Assembly (NCBI GenBank): GCA_964020975.1
Contig: OZ026626.1
Coordinates: 12,885,665 to 12,949,664 of the forward strand
Direction of reading: 5' to 3'
DNA from: Hermodice carunculata
Lineage: Eukaryota > Annelida > Polychaeta > Eunicida > Amphinomidae
DNA length: 64,000 nt
Shown here: positions 34,145 through 46,187 of the stretch, piece by piece
Numbering within the stretch: the first letter of the stretch is position 1
Layout: every line of letters starts with the position of its first letter
The notes under the pieces: model-generated
What the model was told of the DNA's origin: nothing
The model's database searches: none
Seen by the model: the letters and a program-made list of their open reading frames with translations, nothing else
Translations under genes and position numbers: made by a program

Positions 34145-35395
34145 TTGAAATTTGTTCGTAACATGATTCCCAAGGAGTGCAAAAGAAAAGATCCCCCCAT
34201 CATTTCCTATAAATATGGCAACAATATTGGACAAAGTATCATGAATTACAAAAGCTTTCTGGCTTCAATTACTCTTGAGGGTATCGCAGCAAATCAAAAT
34301 TGTGACTGTATGTCTAATAGTAAATATTCTAATTTTGTTGATGCATACCACAAACATGTATTTACAGGTAATTTGGATATAATACAAAATTCAAGTATAA
34401 AAGAAATGATGGAAGAAGGTACAAAATTTCGGATATGTCCCAAGTTGAACATTGACAGTATTTTTTCAGGATACATGTGATGCACTCGATTCCTATTGTA
34501 TGAAATGGGCAAAGAAAGAAAAAAAAGAAAAAAGGGAATTTCAGAAATTTGAAGGATGGTTATCAAACTCGAAAAGAGTCTTTAGAAAGAGAATTTCTCG
34601 TTAAAAATCCCAAAGTTTCTAAAGCAGTCAAAGAACTACAAGAAAGATTTGTAGTCACTAACATAGATAAGGCAGGTAACAATTTTGGGATCATCTGCAA
34701 AAAATATAATCTGGAAGTTTTGAAAAAAGAACGTGGTATAAACAATATTTCAGACATAAGAGGAAATGACGTATATTAATTACACAAACAGTCCATTGAT
34801 AATTTGATCGATACCCACAAAGATGAGATGAAAAGGAATTTTAATATCAAGCTTTCTGAAGAGGACTCCTCTATTCCATTTTTGCTTGGATACCCAAATT
34901 ACATAAAAACCCTTTTAAATCTAGATTCTTAGCCGGTGGTTCAAAATGTACTACAAACAATTATCAAAAGAAGCAACATTGTGTTTGACTGCAATTAGGA
35001 ATCATTTTGGTAAATACTGCAATGTAATTTCTAGATACTGTAAAATAATTTGTTTTTGGAGTATTAACAATTCTTCGAGTTTGTATCTAAAATTAAAGAT
35101 TTAAAAGCAAAAAACATCAAATGTTTTGATTTTACTACACTGTACACAAATCTATCCATAGATGAAGTCTAAAGTTCACTTTCTGAATTAATAAGCAAAA
35201 TGTTTAAACATAATGGTAAACCGTACATAAATATTAATTCATATACAAAGAAAGCATATTGGTCACACAATATATATTCAAAAAGTATCATTAAATCTTA
35301 CAATATTGAAACTTTGATAGATGCTATAAAATTTCTTTTGGATAAAACTTTTGTTCAATAATTTACAGTTTTTAGACTTGTCTGTTTTGCTACTT
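34145..35395 (+). mobile_element. Penelope-like element, N-terminal region and RT (broken)
   Basis: Reading the plus strand, the conserved PLE N-terminal region appears first: PPIISYKYGNNIGQSIMNYK (about 34,190-34,250), a CDC pair, then HVFTGNLDIIQNSSIKEMM (about 34,350-34,415), a signature region of PLE proteins upstream of RT. Next come VVTNIDKAGNNFGIICKKYN (about 34,650-34,710), SRFLAGGSKCTT (34,919-34,954) and CFDFTTLYTNLSIDE (about 35,123-35,167), which holds the first catalytic aspartate. The frame is broken several times. The GIPMGT and YxDD motifs, thumb and GIY-YIG endonuclease are absent, and the RT ends at about 35,365-35,395 where the tail begins. PLEs are host-telomere-related retroelements that use their own RT. 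Confidence 0.8.
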
Positions 35396-35399
35396 GACT

Positions 35400-36655
35400 T
35401 TATCTTTTGGCACCATTCTGTTTTAATGTTCACCTTTCTGACATTTTAGGCTAGCTTGTTTCCTGTTAGGTCATACCCCCAGGGGCTATAAGTAGCAAGC
35501 AGCTACTGACCACAGTTACAAGCTTGCCTTATTGTACTTAAAATCCTGTTGAGAAAAATTGTTTTGATAACATGTTTTTGGCAAAAATGCTAATGACTTT
35601 CATTCTTTTCTCACATGCCTAAATTTTAGTTTAAACACATTTATTTCACACTGGATAGCCCAATAGTGCACAAATGGACTTACCGAGGGGTTCTCCAGAC
35701 ACGGAGACACACAATGTATATACAAGACACACAGAACAATACAATATACAGAAAAGCTATGCAGGTCACAATACATAGACTAGGAGCTCCGAGAAGCAAA
35801 TTAAGTAACATGTGTATACATTAAATGTATGTATACACATTTACTCAATTTAAAAAAAACAACAACTCAAAATTGACAGTATTTTCGTAAATGTCACAAG
35901 CCTGACACATTACGTTGATACATTGACTCAGGGTTGGCAGTTAAATAGAGCTTAATTGTTTAAGGGGTATGTGTCATCATAGAGTTTGTTTTGCATGTCT
36001 GGTGCAGGATGTCCATTGTAGCAGTCCTTGTTAGGATTTTTCTTGGTTTGTAGAGGTGGTCTTGCTGCAACTGTTTGTTTTACTATCACTGGAATTGAAT
36101 ATAATGCCAAAGCTTGTTTCCACTTCAGTTATACACTGGTGGGTGGTTTAACTATGGTAAGCTGTCCAGCTAGAAAGGGTACATATTGGTTCAGGGGTAA
36201 GTCAAATTGCTCTTATCTGAACCCGTACTATACAAATTTAGTAGTAATAGTTTGTTTGACAGGTATTCTTCTTTCATAATGAAGCTCTACATTTATAAGC
36301 AAAACTTCACGTATTTAGCTAATTCATCATTTGCCACGTTCATATCTATTTTTTATTATGTGGGTTGTCTTTGCTGAATATTTAGTTTAGACAAGGAGCC
36401 GCTACTCAGAGAGACATGTACGGGTAAAACGCTCCGAAACATGTTGAGTAGTTACCCTCTGAAGACCCTTCAATTTATTTGGGCTGATACAGTCTATGTC
36501 AAAATTTTACAGAGGAACGTGTGCAATATGAACAATAGTAATTCCATATGTATATAAGTTAGACAGGGACAGGTTAACTTATGGAGAGTAAAGAGTTAGG
36601 ACTGCGGAATAGGGTAATGACTACCAGGAAGTGGTTCTGCGCAAAAAGACACATA
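35400..36655 (+). repeat. PLE-associated tail, fullest copy (T2)
   Basis: About 1.25 kb following the RT remnant. It begins near a promoter-like GGGGCTATAAGTAGCAAGC (about 35,493) and ends GGAAGTGGTTCTGCGCAAAAA. The same unit recurs, truncated to different lengths, at 19,745-20,388 (+), 56,733-57,221 (-), 58,309-58,845 (-) and 59,389-60,420 (-). All share the same 3' end. The arrangement suits a PLE terminal unit (pseudo-LTR or 3' end), but independent mobility is not excluded. The small open frame at 36,028-36,279 lies in the repeat and is not conserved as protein. Confidence 0.75.
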
Positions 36656-36658
36656 TAC

Positions 36659-36680
36659 AATATATATATATATATATATA
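36659..36680. repeat. (TA)n microsatellite at the end of the PLE tail
   Basis: About 11 TA units directly abut the 3' end of the PLE-associated tail. Confidence 0.9.
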
Positions 36681-38630
36681 ACAGTATAATCATAGGCAAC
36701 GTTTTGAGATTTACATGTTGAAATAGAGTTCTTCTGCAAAACTAGCCCTTTAACGTTTAGACCGGTCGTTAATGACTGGTCATCACGTGATATTATGCTG
36801 GGCTAACACTAGCTTAGCCTTACATGTGTAAACAACACATAAATCATAACCAATTTTGACACAGACAGCTATTTCTGATTTCTCCCAAGAAACACTTCGA
36901 TCTATTCATGTACACCAGCCCCTCTATATATAATGATCTGCATGTACAAGCTGTATGTTTTGTCATCATAAAGTAGAAATGAAATGATTGGATGTTAAAG
37001 TTCTTTTTATTGTATGAAACAAGAGCTCTTGCATTTGTGTGTATCACCTTCCCAATTCTTATAGGCAGTGCAACTTGACACTCCGGATTGACATCAAGAT
37101 GGCATGTCAAATACTACAAAAATATGTAATTAGCACAAACTGGAAGGCAATGGTAGTAATTTACTGGTATTGGCAAATATGCTGTGTCATAAAAGGACAC
37201 ACATAACTTCATTGTACCTGTTATGACCCCGCACAGAGAGTGGTCCCCCCTGCCGTAATTTATACCCAATTGTTTTTGGCTCATATGTGGCCAACAAGTA
37301 TGCTAATTCCGCTTGACACCAATTGTGTGTCTAGAAAATGTGAAAAAAACTGAAAAATGTCATTTGGTTTAGGTCTATAAACAGAAAAACAGGCATATAC
37401 AAGCAGACTCAAAAGCCTGTATATTGGGGTATAGGTCTTGGATCAGTAACCTAGGCCTAATGCATTTGCATGTTAAAATAGCGACATTCGTTGGCTTATT
37501 TCTCCTATTTAAAACGTAAAACCACAACTTCCTCTGCCTTCTACTTCAAGTTTATTCCAGTAGCAGCAAATAAAAGCCAAGAAACTGGGGGGTCATGTGA
37601 TTAAATTTTTTTACAGGTGGGTTAATCTACCTTAACTCCATGATTGACGGTTCCGTGCCAAAAATGTCTCCAAAGATACACAAAGTTATCACATGATTTA
37701 AAATATTTCTAGAGTAGCAGTGCTTTTCTAAAACTCACAGTTGATAAGTATTTTTCCTATCCAAAATTATGATGGGACTTAATTTGGGATGCTCTGCTCC
37801 TGTGATATTAACATCCAATAGACACAGCAACAGTATTCAGTACTCGATCAAAAGTTGTGGATCAGTTGACCCGACCTTAAGGGGTTACTGGTCCAAGACC
37901 TCTAGCGTCTCTCTGTTTGTCATTCAGGGGATTACCGATGTTTCGTTTGAGGTACGTAACGCCACAAAGATGGTAGCATCTAACACCAGGTCAGCTGGAG
38001 GTGTCCTTCAATTGTAAACAAGTGCCAAGGCTATTAACCCTAATTCAGCAGTGGGCATGGAAGGATTTTGTAGAGGAGGGTACAGAGGAGTCGATGTTGG
38101 TTGTGAGAATGTAAGTCTTTTGTTTATAATTAAGCTGGCTGGAGCCCACAGAGGTCAAGTGTATCAAAGGACCATGCATAGTACACGTGCTTCCCCAGTG
38201 GGTCCCAAAGATAGTCAGTCAACTTATTGTAGCTTATCAGTCACTAAATCATTGGGTCAAGTATCCCCTAGTCTGTTTCCCTGTCAAACCTGTGTTTATC
38301 AATAAACTATATGAGTATGACCTTTTGTCTTGCCCCCCAAAAGGACTATGCATTCAAACCTAAACCGTTTCTCTGCAGTCAATTTACACGGAAGGGGGTG
38401 GGGGTGGGGGTGGAGAGGAAAGCAGCATGGTTGCAGATACATAATAAATATTGTTGTCTGTCTCAGAGATTGTAATAGGGAGCCAATACCGAGGGCTTAC
38501 TTTGCCTTTTGCATTGAGATAAATGACTCTATAGTTGCATGTACACTGTATGCAAACATGTCATCCACATTTGCAAACTACATATCAGTATAAGGCCTTG
38601 TATATATGATTGTGAATCCAATCACACTTT

Positions 38631-38643
38631 TTGCCATGGCAAC
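38631..38643. promoter_or_regulatory. X-box-like motif 1
   Basis: TTGCCATGGCAAC fits the RFX X-box pattern GTNRCC(N)RGYAAC loosely and is nearly palindromic. Confidence 0.3.
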
Positions 38644-39008
38644 TTATTAAAATCGGAAAAAACACAACTTTTTCATAAAGATACTGCAGTGTTGCTTTAT
38701 TTCTGTCATTTTCTTGCAGGATATTTAATCTGGAACATAATCTATTAATACTTATGGTGACTATTTTTTATACAAAGTAGCTGCCTCTTACCGGTTTTGT
38801 AGATCTATATAAAATGCAATTTTCAGCCAAGTAAAAGCAATATTTGAACAGTTCCTATGAAAACAGGTCATGTGATATTTGTTTTACTTTCAAAGTCTAC
38901 TGAAAGTTTATATCTCCAGTTATCCTAATACCATGCATAAATGTAGAGATACTTTATTCTCTAAGTCAGCAGATTTTTAATGATTTTTGCCATTGATGAG
39001 TGATTTAA

Positions 39009-39035
39009 GTGGGTGCCATGGCAACCACTCACGTG
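39009..39035. promoter_or_regulatory. X-box-like motif 2 with adjacent E-box
   Basis: GTGGGTGCCATGGCAACCAC is an imperfect palindrome matching the RFX X-box. CACGTG follows at 39,030-39,035. RFX factors control ciliary genes in animals; no such gene is visible here. Confidence 0.3.
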
Positions 39036-40011
39036 ACTATTAGCGATTTAGTGCACATAATGAAACTTGGCATTCCGGCCATCACAATGATATATACATT
39101 TGGTATGCTTCAAAATTAAAAATAAAAATAAAATAAAATAATAGAACTGTTCCCACTGCACTGCAAACCTGACCTTTAAGGGTTAGAGTCGATGCTTTGA
39201 GAGGTCTTAAGATATCACTCCCAATTATCAATGACCATTGCTCCGGGGCTTGAGGACTTTGTCCCAGTCATTCCAATTTAAGACATATCTGTTTCTTGCA
39301 CAGGGCACTTCATAATTTCAAACTCCATGGTCACAATTCGTGATGCCTTAAGTTATCACTACTAAACCATATTCACAGCAATTATCTTGTAAACTTGGAA
39401 ATAAGGGTGCCGTTACCGATTTGATCAAGTTCCAAAGCTAAGGCTCCAAGCCATCCTGTATTGTCTTGTGGAAACATTTGACAAATAAGTTAGATGATTT
39501 TAAGCTTTTGTAAATCCCTCACGTGGAAACGTTCTTGCATCTTGTATCGGACACAGTTATATGCTTTGGTCATATTGTGTTTATGTCACTAATGTTTTTC
39601 AAATGTTTTCTGTAAACTTACTTACACCCCCAAAATGTGCATTTATATCAACTGTTCTTTAGTTTGCCAATAATTCTTGCCACTTTTCAACACGTGCGTA
39701 GTTATAGGCATGTCACTGTCTAGTGCTAAACTGATATATAATCAAGTTAGAATTTTGTAGTCTGTGAATTATCCTCGCCATACTAAAAATTAAAAAAAAA
39801 ATTTCTACCATAGAAAGTGAGGTTGTGATCTATACATGTACAGGTAATATCGTTCATAGGAAGCTTCAAGTATTTTTGTACCAAATTGAAATGGTTAGTG
39901 GCTCTACGGTAAACATATTTTTGAAACATAAAATATTTTCAGGTTGACTGAAATAAACCGTTTTCCTCCAGAAATGTACGGCGTGATCTCATGCCATGGA
40001 GGCACAATCAC

Positions 40012-40014
<3 letters not shown>

Positions 40015-40063
<49 letters not shown>
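40015..40063. repeat. (TA)n microsatellite at a LINE 3' end
   Basis: About 24 TA units. On the minus strand they directly follow GGAAAATAAAG, the end of the LINE remnant. Confidence 0.95.
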
Positions 40064-40064
<1 letters not shown>

Positions 40065-40950
40065 TTTATTTTCCGTACTCGCAGTACATGGAGTTACAAT
40101 TGAGCAAAGAAAAAAATCAAATAATCAAATCACAAGTAGATAATGAAAAGTCAGTTCATACATTATAATTCACATTAATACCAAGACAATGTGTATCCCA
40201 ATCTTAATATTAATTTGTACATAAATAATCGATCAGATGAAGCAACTCTGTTTGGTTTAAATTACAGGCCATTCCTCCGTCACGTACTTCACACAGCTCG
40301 CGAATGAGCATGGCATGTGCCCTCTGTTCTGGTGAAGCATGGCCCACATTCCCTTTGACGTTACACAGATTGCTATAGAAATTGACATCATTCAACAGAT
40401 AATTCCTTCGTATACTGTACCTCTGTAATAAGTAGTTTAACGATCTGCCTACCGGCGATCGTGAACCCTTATGAATTATTTTGAGACAAAATCCAACCAA
40501 GGATTTCTCACTCATATTTTGTTTGTGAATAAATTTAAAGAACCGTGAGTGTAACTGTACCTCGAACAGACATACTCCACATATCTCAGAGAGTAGTACA
40601 TTATGAGTTCTATAAGGCAACTTCCATAAGGGGCTAACTGATTTACGCCAAGCAATGAGCAATTTCTCTATTTCTGGACTTGTGTAGTCTCATAGCTGTG
40701 AACCGTAACAACACGTTGCATATGATTGAAACTTGTATCGTATTGATGAGAAAGCATGTCCAAACTGAGCCATTATGATATTAACTTCCGAATATAATTT
40801 ACTAACACATCGTTGTACATTGCATGATAACGAGTCTGCTCCCACATAGTTTCCTAAACGAATATATTTATCTACCAATCTAAAGTACAATCTGAAGTAC
40901 AAAATCATAAAACACTTAAACAGAAAAATTGATAGCGTAGGCATATAAAG
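40064..40950 (-). mobile_element. LINE 3' end: ORF2 C-terminal region and 3' UTR
   Basis: On the minus strand, two open pieces (40,690-40,944 and 40,210-40,662) carry the C-terminal part of a CR1/L2/Daphne-type LINE ORF2. Landmarks are YIRLGNYVGADSLSC, then AQFGHAFSSIRYK and YATCCYGSQL, the typical post-RT region, then WRKSVSPLWKLPYRTHN and VQLHSRFFKFIHKQN, and finally SRSPVGRSLNYLLQRYSI. The palm with the catalytic residues, the endonuclease and ORF1 are absent, so the copy is 5'-truncated at about 40,950, as is usual after target-primed reverse transcription. One interruption separates the two pieces near 40,663-40,690. A 150-bp 3' UTR ends in AATAAAG plus the TA microsatellite. The remaining reading frame is long, so the insertion is relatively young. 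Confidence 0.85.
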
Positions 40951-42779
40951 TTACGAACTATTAAGACTATTGTAACAAGGAGAATTTAGGGACGAAGTCT
41001 GCACTTCTGGGGACGTTGTTGCGAAAGTAATTTTAGGCATTTGTCTATTTTGTGCATTTGTGTTTCCATTGGATGCCGACTCGATAGGAATTCATCCATG
41101 CTGTTTTCAATGTAAACCGTTCTATTCTTGCTTACGATTCACAAATTGGAATGTCACTGTCTATGTAAAAAATCCTGCTTTCTTGCTAAAAATGAGAGAA
41201 GCAAATCAATATTCCCATGAGGCAAAAAATCTTTTTTGTACCTAATTTTCTGACATATTATAATGAGCAGCAGCCTCCTATAAAGTCAACGGTGATCTAT
41301 CATGTTTACAAAGTATCTGCCAGTATAAGAACTTTCAGGAAATGTAGATCACATTGTAGTTGTGGACATAAGTTAAACATTGATCGTTGGTAGATTTATT
41401 TCGCTGTCATGAGAAAGCTTTCCTAAAATTTGTCACTTGAGGAGTATGTTACTTTCATAATTCAAAGCACATGCACGTCAGGTGGCGGTTATTTTTGCCA
41501 AGTTTGTCAGGTCATCGGTCATTTCACCTAAAAAGTTCTTCAATGGGTTGTTTATAAACAAACCGCGCAAAAATAAGCTTTTCCTTTGGGACACACATCA
41601 ATGCACACTCCTTCCCAATAAAGACTCCTTGCAATACATATTATCACTATTCTGTACAGCAAACATTCTGGTGTAAAGTTGACAGTTTCTGTGTCAATAG
41701 TATAATTTCTGCAGATCTATGTGTTGAGCCTGGGCGCCGGGTAAACATAACATTCGCAGTATAAAAAAAAAAGAAAAAAATATCTGTTGTATTTCAAGCC
41801 GAGGAAATGTGATCAAAGATGCACTTTTGGGGTGGGCCCACATAGTGTTTGTTTTATAACCGCAGTTTCTAATAACAGCACCACGACCAATCTGAAGTAC
41901 AAAATCCTAAAACGGTGTAAAACTGAGAGTTTTGTTGTTTTGGCCTTCGACTTAATTTGGCGACATTGATGCACTAACACGACACAACACACAGTACTCA
42001 CCGCATTGTCTGTATGTCAGCTTATAAAATAACGCAGCAACCAATACACACTCGTATTCAAATAAAAGGGTTTTAAAGGGAACATAAATCCAGCATCCTT
42101 ATTTTAATTCTGAGTAGTTCATTTGAAGCACTAGACTTTAGTCGGAATCAGCATTAAAGGAGCTGACCTATGACTCCTTTTAAAGTGTTAATATAATATG
42201 AAATGTTTCTTGGAAAAAAATTATGCACCTCTTCACATGTACAGGTGCACGCGGCTCAAGTTACTTGACAGTGTTTGTCATGTTACTTCACCTTTGCACG
42301 CGTTTTAGTAGATATAAATATGCTAATGATGGTGATGACAATGGCTTCTAACCAGTCAGGGACGATATATGAGGACAAAGCCACCGGTCACTAATGTACG
42401 CAGGTCGCTTTACAAGTGAGAGTGCATGTCGTTCATAGATTCCAATATCTCTACAGGTTCTTTCACTTCAAGGAGATTATCAGAAAACAGGGGGACTGTG
42501 GGATTTCCGTGTTCAGTTGGCCCAGCAAGATCTAAGCTAATATAAAGGTCAGATTTGCTGCTCTCCCTATTTTACAATAACATTGCTTACATGTACATAT
42601 ACCCTTAGCAATCTTTCCAAAAGGTTTATAATTGATTAAAACTCAGAAAATGACAGCACCACTGCATGTAGTGACACAAAAAATTCGTGCAGAGATCGAG
42701 TCCAGGTACATTCCTACTTACTTTCAACAAAATATAACATACAGTTTAAGGAAAAAAAATTAATACGAAAAGCAAAACA
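40951..42779. other. No gene recognised
   Basis: A 27-bp phrase at 41,885-41,911 (CAATCTGAAGTACAAAATCC plus TAAAAC) recurs at 40,892-40,917 at the 5' edge of the LINE. Frames on both strands lack domains. The rest is AT-rich. Confidence 0.45.
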
Positions 42780-43400
42780 CAAATTCTTAAAAATAGTCCC
42801 AGTGCCATATGTCAAAAAGTACGAATGGGGGTTCCCACAAGTGTCCCTATGCGAAATTTGAAGCAATTGGACGGGTAAGTTTGGAAATTTTTGTTGTTTT
42901 TGTTTCTTTGTTTGTTTTTTGTTTGTTTGTTTGTTTTTTGTTGTTGTTATGATTGTTGTTGTTTTATAGATTCCAGATGGTAGCAAAATAAACAGTGTCA
43001 TGTTATAGGTAATTGTAATAGTAAGGGTTATTACAGTAATACTAACTGATAACAGTTAAAAAAAAGAAATTTCGTTGAATACATCCTTAAAAAGGGGCCC
43101 CCAGAAATATTCCCATGCGATTTCAAAGTTTTGCCCGATATTTTTCCAGCTTTGCAACATTGAAATGCAGATAAAAAGACAAAATTAACAAAACCCCTAA
43201 AAAGTCCGAAAAGAAATGGAACATGAGCATATGAACAACATGGCAGAGACCAAGAAAGGTATATTGCTACCAAGTTCTAAGTAGATCTAGCTGAGCATTT
43301 TGGAGAAGATACCGCAAATATGAACTGTAAATAGACAGACTACAGACGATTGACTACCCTCTAAGATCAGCTAGCTGAACTAAAAGCAAGGGCATTGCTA
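42780..43400. repeat. Dispersed repeat A, copy 1
   Basis: Contains two related phrases, CCCACAAGTGTCCCTATGCG and CCCCAGAAATATTCCCATGC, each followed by AAATTTGAAG or ATTTCAAAG, and ends with a CAAATATGAACTGTAAATAG and AGCTAGCTGA region. Matching phrases occur at 62,060-62,400 in the same orientation. A (GTTT)n-like tract at 42,893-42,965 interrupts it. Confidence 0.55.
42893..42965. repeat. (GTTT)n/(GTT)n low-complexity tract
   Basis: T-rich tract with regularly spaced G. Confidence 0.9.
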
Positions 43401-43499
43401 TCCTTTGTGGCTATCTTACTTAAATTCACATGGATTACAAAAACGATATTAACTAAGACATAGGTTTCATACCAGTGGGAAACAACTTACACTGCTAGT

Positions 43500-43890
43500 G
43501 TAAAACGATAAAGACATTCATTATCACAATTTTTAAGTTTCCACTCAGTCTCCAGGAAGACATGTCTGAACACGTTCACTTGCATGGCAACTTTTTATCA
43601 ATGTAGACCCCCATGACCATGCGACTTCAGTATATACGCTGGCAATAGCTTTTACTTTCATATTAGTATCTCTGAACCTTTAGACATATTTTTTTAGCAT
43701 GTGCATTGTTTTTAGATACAATATCTAGGTCATTACTAAGAGAGGCTATAACCTCAGCTGCAGCGTATTCATACAAATCACTCATGTTAACAATAAACCC
43801 AAGGGAATGTTTAAAGTATTGAATAACAAAGGGCTAAGAAAACGACATTTCTGGCCTGTTACGAAAGTTATTGTCAATGCACATCTTGAC
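43500..43890. repeat. Dispersed repeat B, copy 1
   Basis: Homologous to 62,820-63,285. Shared phrases include ATTATC(A/G)(C/T)AATTTT, CACTTGCATGGCAAC/CACTTGTTCGGCAAC, TTTTACTTTCATAT, and TTTTAGATACAAT(A/C)TCTA. On the minus strand part of it reads as MSDLYEYAAAEVIASLSNDL with an equally readable but different peptide in copy 2, so a decayed coding repeat is possible. Class unknown. Confidence 0.6.
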
Positions 43891-45283
43891 AATAAATCAT
43901 GATTTAAACTTTTATATCTATATCACACACGTAACAAGCAACACCATGCAACGTATTCTAAAATACATGCATTAAGCTTATTTTATATATAACATATTAT
44001 AAAGTAATGAGGCATAAAATCAAAATTAAAGTCGTTGATATATTCATCATGCTAGTGGTGAAGTTCGCAGTTGTCAAGAAATTGGTTCATGTGTTCACAA
44101 ACACTACCACGGGATGTTTTAAACGTTGACAGCTGCGGCTAGTACAAGTTTTACAACTTGCGGTAAAACAATATTTCTTTCTGGATTTTAGTTATTCGGT
44201 AATTCATGAGCAGATTTATCGCAAAGTATCATTCTTAACAGCTCAATAGTCCATATTATTGGCCTTGTTTCAGTTTCTGCACCACAGGCAAATCATAAAA
44301 GACATGTATCTGTCAGCATATTGTTGGAAAAAGACATTCATCTCAGCCGAGCCAAGTAATTGTCTCTTGTGGCATACCTTCTTAATCAATGAAGATCAAT
44401 TATGGTCGAATTTATTCTGAAGTGTGTAAGCACTGGACTCATGGAACAATTTAACTAAACAACAGCTAGCCCTATGGGAGCTAGATACCTACTGGGTGGA
44501 CTTGCCATCTTTGTACTTCGTACGGTTTGACCAACTCTTCCTTTGACAGCAACTGAAGTGTTCAAGATACTTTTAAAAATTCTGACATACATTAGACTGT
44601 ACTTCCAATAACATGGAAAGACTCATAGGAAATAGCCCACAAAGACTTTTCTTCAGCATACTTGAGCACCAAAAGTATATGCCATAGGGTAGTACACAAT
44701 GGATGTGTGTTAAAACGAGTCCCACATGACATACTTGGTATCGGAGCGACGAGAATAAATGCTACATTTCCAGGTGCCCAATGTCATAGGAATAAGTATA
44801 ATATGTACGTGGGAATGGTAGTACTTAAATAATTTCAACCAAGCAAAAAATTTAGACAACCTTGTCATAGCGGCACAAACATCACCTCGTTTGTCAAATG
44901 ACACTATGTCTGTGAAAATGATATATCTCTTTGACCACTGTCACCCAATTACCCAATGCCTTTAACAAAAAATAATTGCCTGTGATTTGAGGAGTATGTG
45001 CAACCTCACAAAGCTTACTGTACATGGACCAAGTCTAACTGACATGATACTTGCCAATGATGAGATGAAATGACTTAGCCCAAGGTCTATACACACAACT
45101 GTGATAACAAGAAGGAAAAAAATATGTCATATAGAGGGTTAAAATATGTGTAAAGTTTGTTTAATTGTGAGTGAAAGTTTTTTTCATTTTTTCAAGAAGG
45201 CAGGACCAACAACCCTCAGAAAATTCCAGAAATAAACCTATTATTCTAGACGTTTTCGAGGCTATAAAAAGCTGTTTCTACTA
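43891..45283. other. No gene recognised
   Basis: AT-rich sequence with short open frames only. It may include decayed upstream LINE sequence before 45,284, but none is recognisable. Confidence 0.5.
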
Positions 45284-45442
45284 TTTATGCAAGACTTGTT
45301 CAAACAAATGGACACCCCATACATTATAAGGAAAAATAGCTATCTCAGTGTCGGACACTCTAAGAAAGTGAAATGTGGACTTCAGTCCTTAACCACATAT
45401 GGTCCGAAAAGGTGGAATGCACTGCCTGACAAACTGAAATGA
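45284..45442 (+). mobile_element. LINE ORF2 C-terminal tail remnant
   Basis: A 52-codon open stretch ending at a TGA encodes DLFKQMDTPYIIRKNSYLSV and then KVKCGLQSLTTYGPKRWNAL followed by PDKLK. This matches the usual C-terminal tail of CR1/L2-type LINE ORF2 proteins (a TPYxLR motif, then VKYG-S--Y-GP-xWN-LP). Nothing upstream is recognisable, so it is a strongly 5'-truncated or decayed copy of a different lineage from the element at 40 kb. Confidence 0.7.
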
Positions 45443-46187
45443 CTGCACTAAGAGAAAGGAACTACAATGTAGACGAGCTGTCTACCCTTATATCCTCATC
45501 ATAAAATCTTGCCAAGGTACGATCACCTTTACACATATCAGCAATCATTGTTTGTTTTGAAGCTTAATTAACAGGTAACGTTTATCAGCTTTATATCGTC
45601 AGAATTATATCAAAGAAATGAACTTCATGACTGCCACCATGAACCGTTTGAGCGACGTGCTTATAAAAGCATCGAAAATCGTACAAAATTTGTTTTAAAT
45701 AAAGTTGTGTAACACGAACATTTTTTCTTACCATAAACACTGTGGAAATTTCACAGTATTGAGAAGAGGAGGGCGAACATTTGATTTCAATTGATCTGGT
45801 TAGATTTAAGACATTGCAGCCTCATTCCTTTTTTGACAGATATTTACAACACCAAATTTGTTTGTAAAATTGGCACACTGGCACGAGCTGCAAAAAGGTT
45901 CCTCATCTATAGACACACAACAGTACCATACTCTGTGATTTTCTGAAAATTAAAATTGACTGTAAATGTCTGTTAATTGCGGAAAATTGCGGTAAATATA
46001 AAAACTGCTGTGAGGGTGTCATGTTGTCGAGGGGAAGTAAATCAGTACCACTTTTCGTTGCACATTGTGAAGTGGCCTTTGTGGTTATGCACACATAAAT
46101 TGCAGTTGCTGCTCTTCTATCGTCAATGATGTCAGCCAAAATGCAGAGCAGCCATTAGAAATTTTAATGTATGCCAGTAAACAAATA
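45443..46187. other. No gene recognised
   Basis: May include the 3' UTR of the LINE tail just upstream, but no terminal repeat or poly(A) was identified. Confidence 0.45.

Larger units (their letters stand above)
36681..40012. other. No gene recognised; two RFX-like sites
   Basis: Open frames at 37,769-38,017, 38,051-38,305 and 38,330-38,593 are compositionally less AT-rich but show no known domain. Two GCCATGGCAAC sites (38,631-38,643 and 39,009-39,028) look like RFX X-boxes. No repeat family was recognised. Confidence 0.45.
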
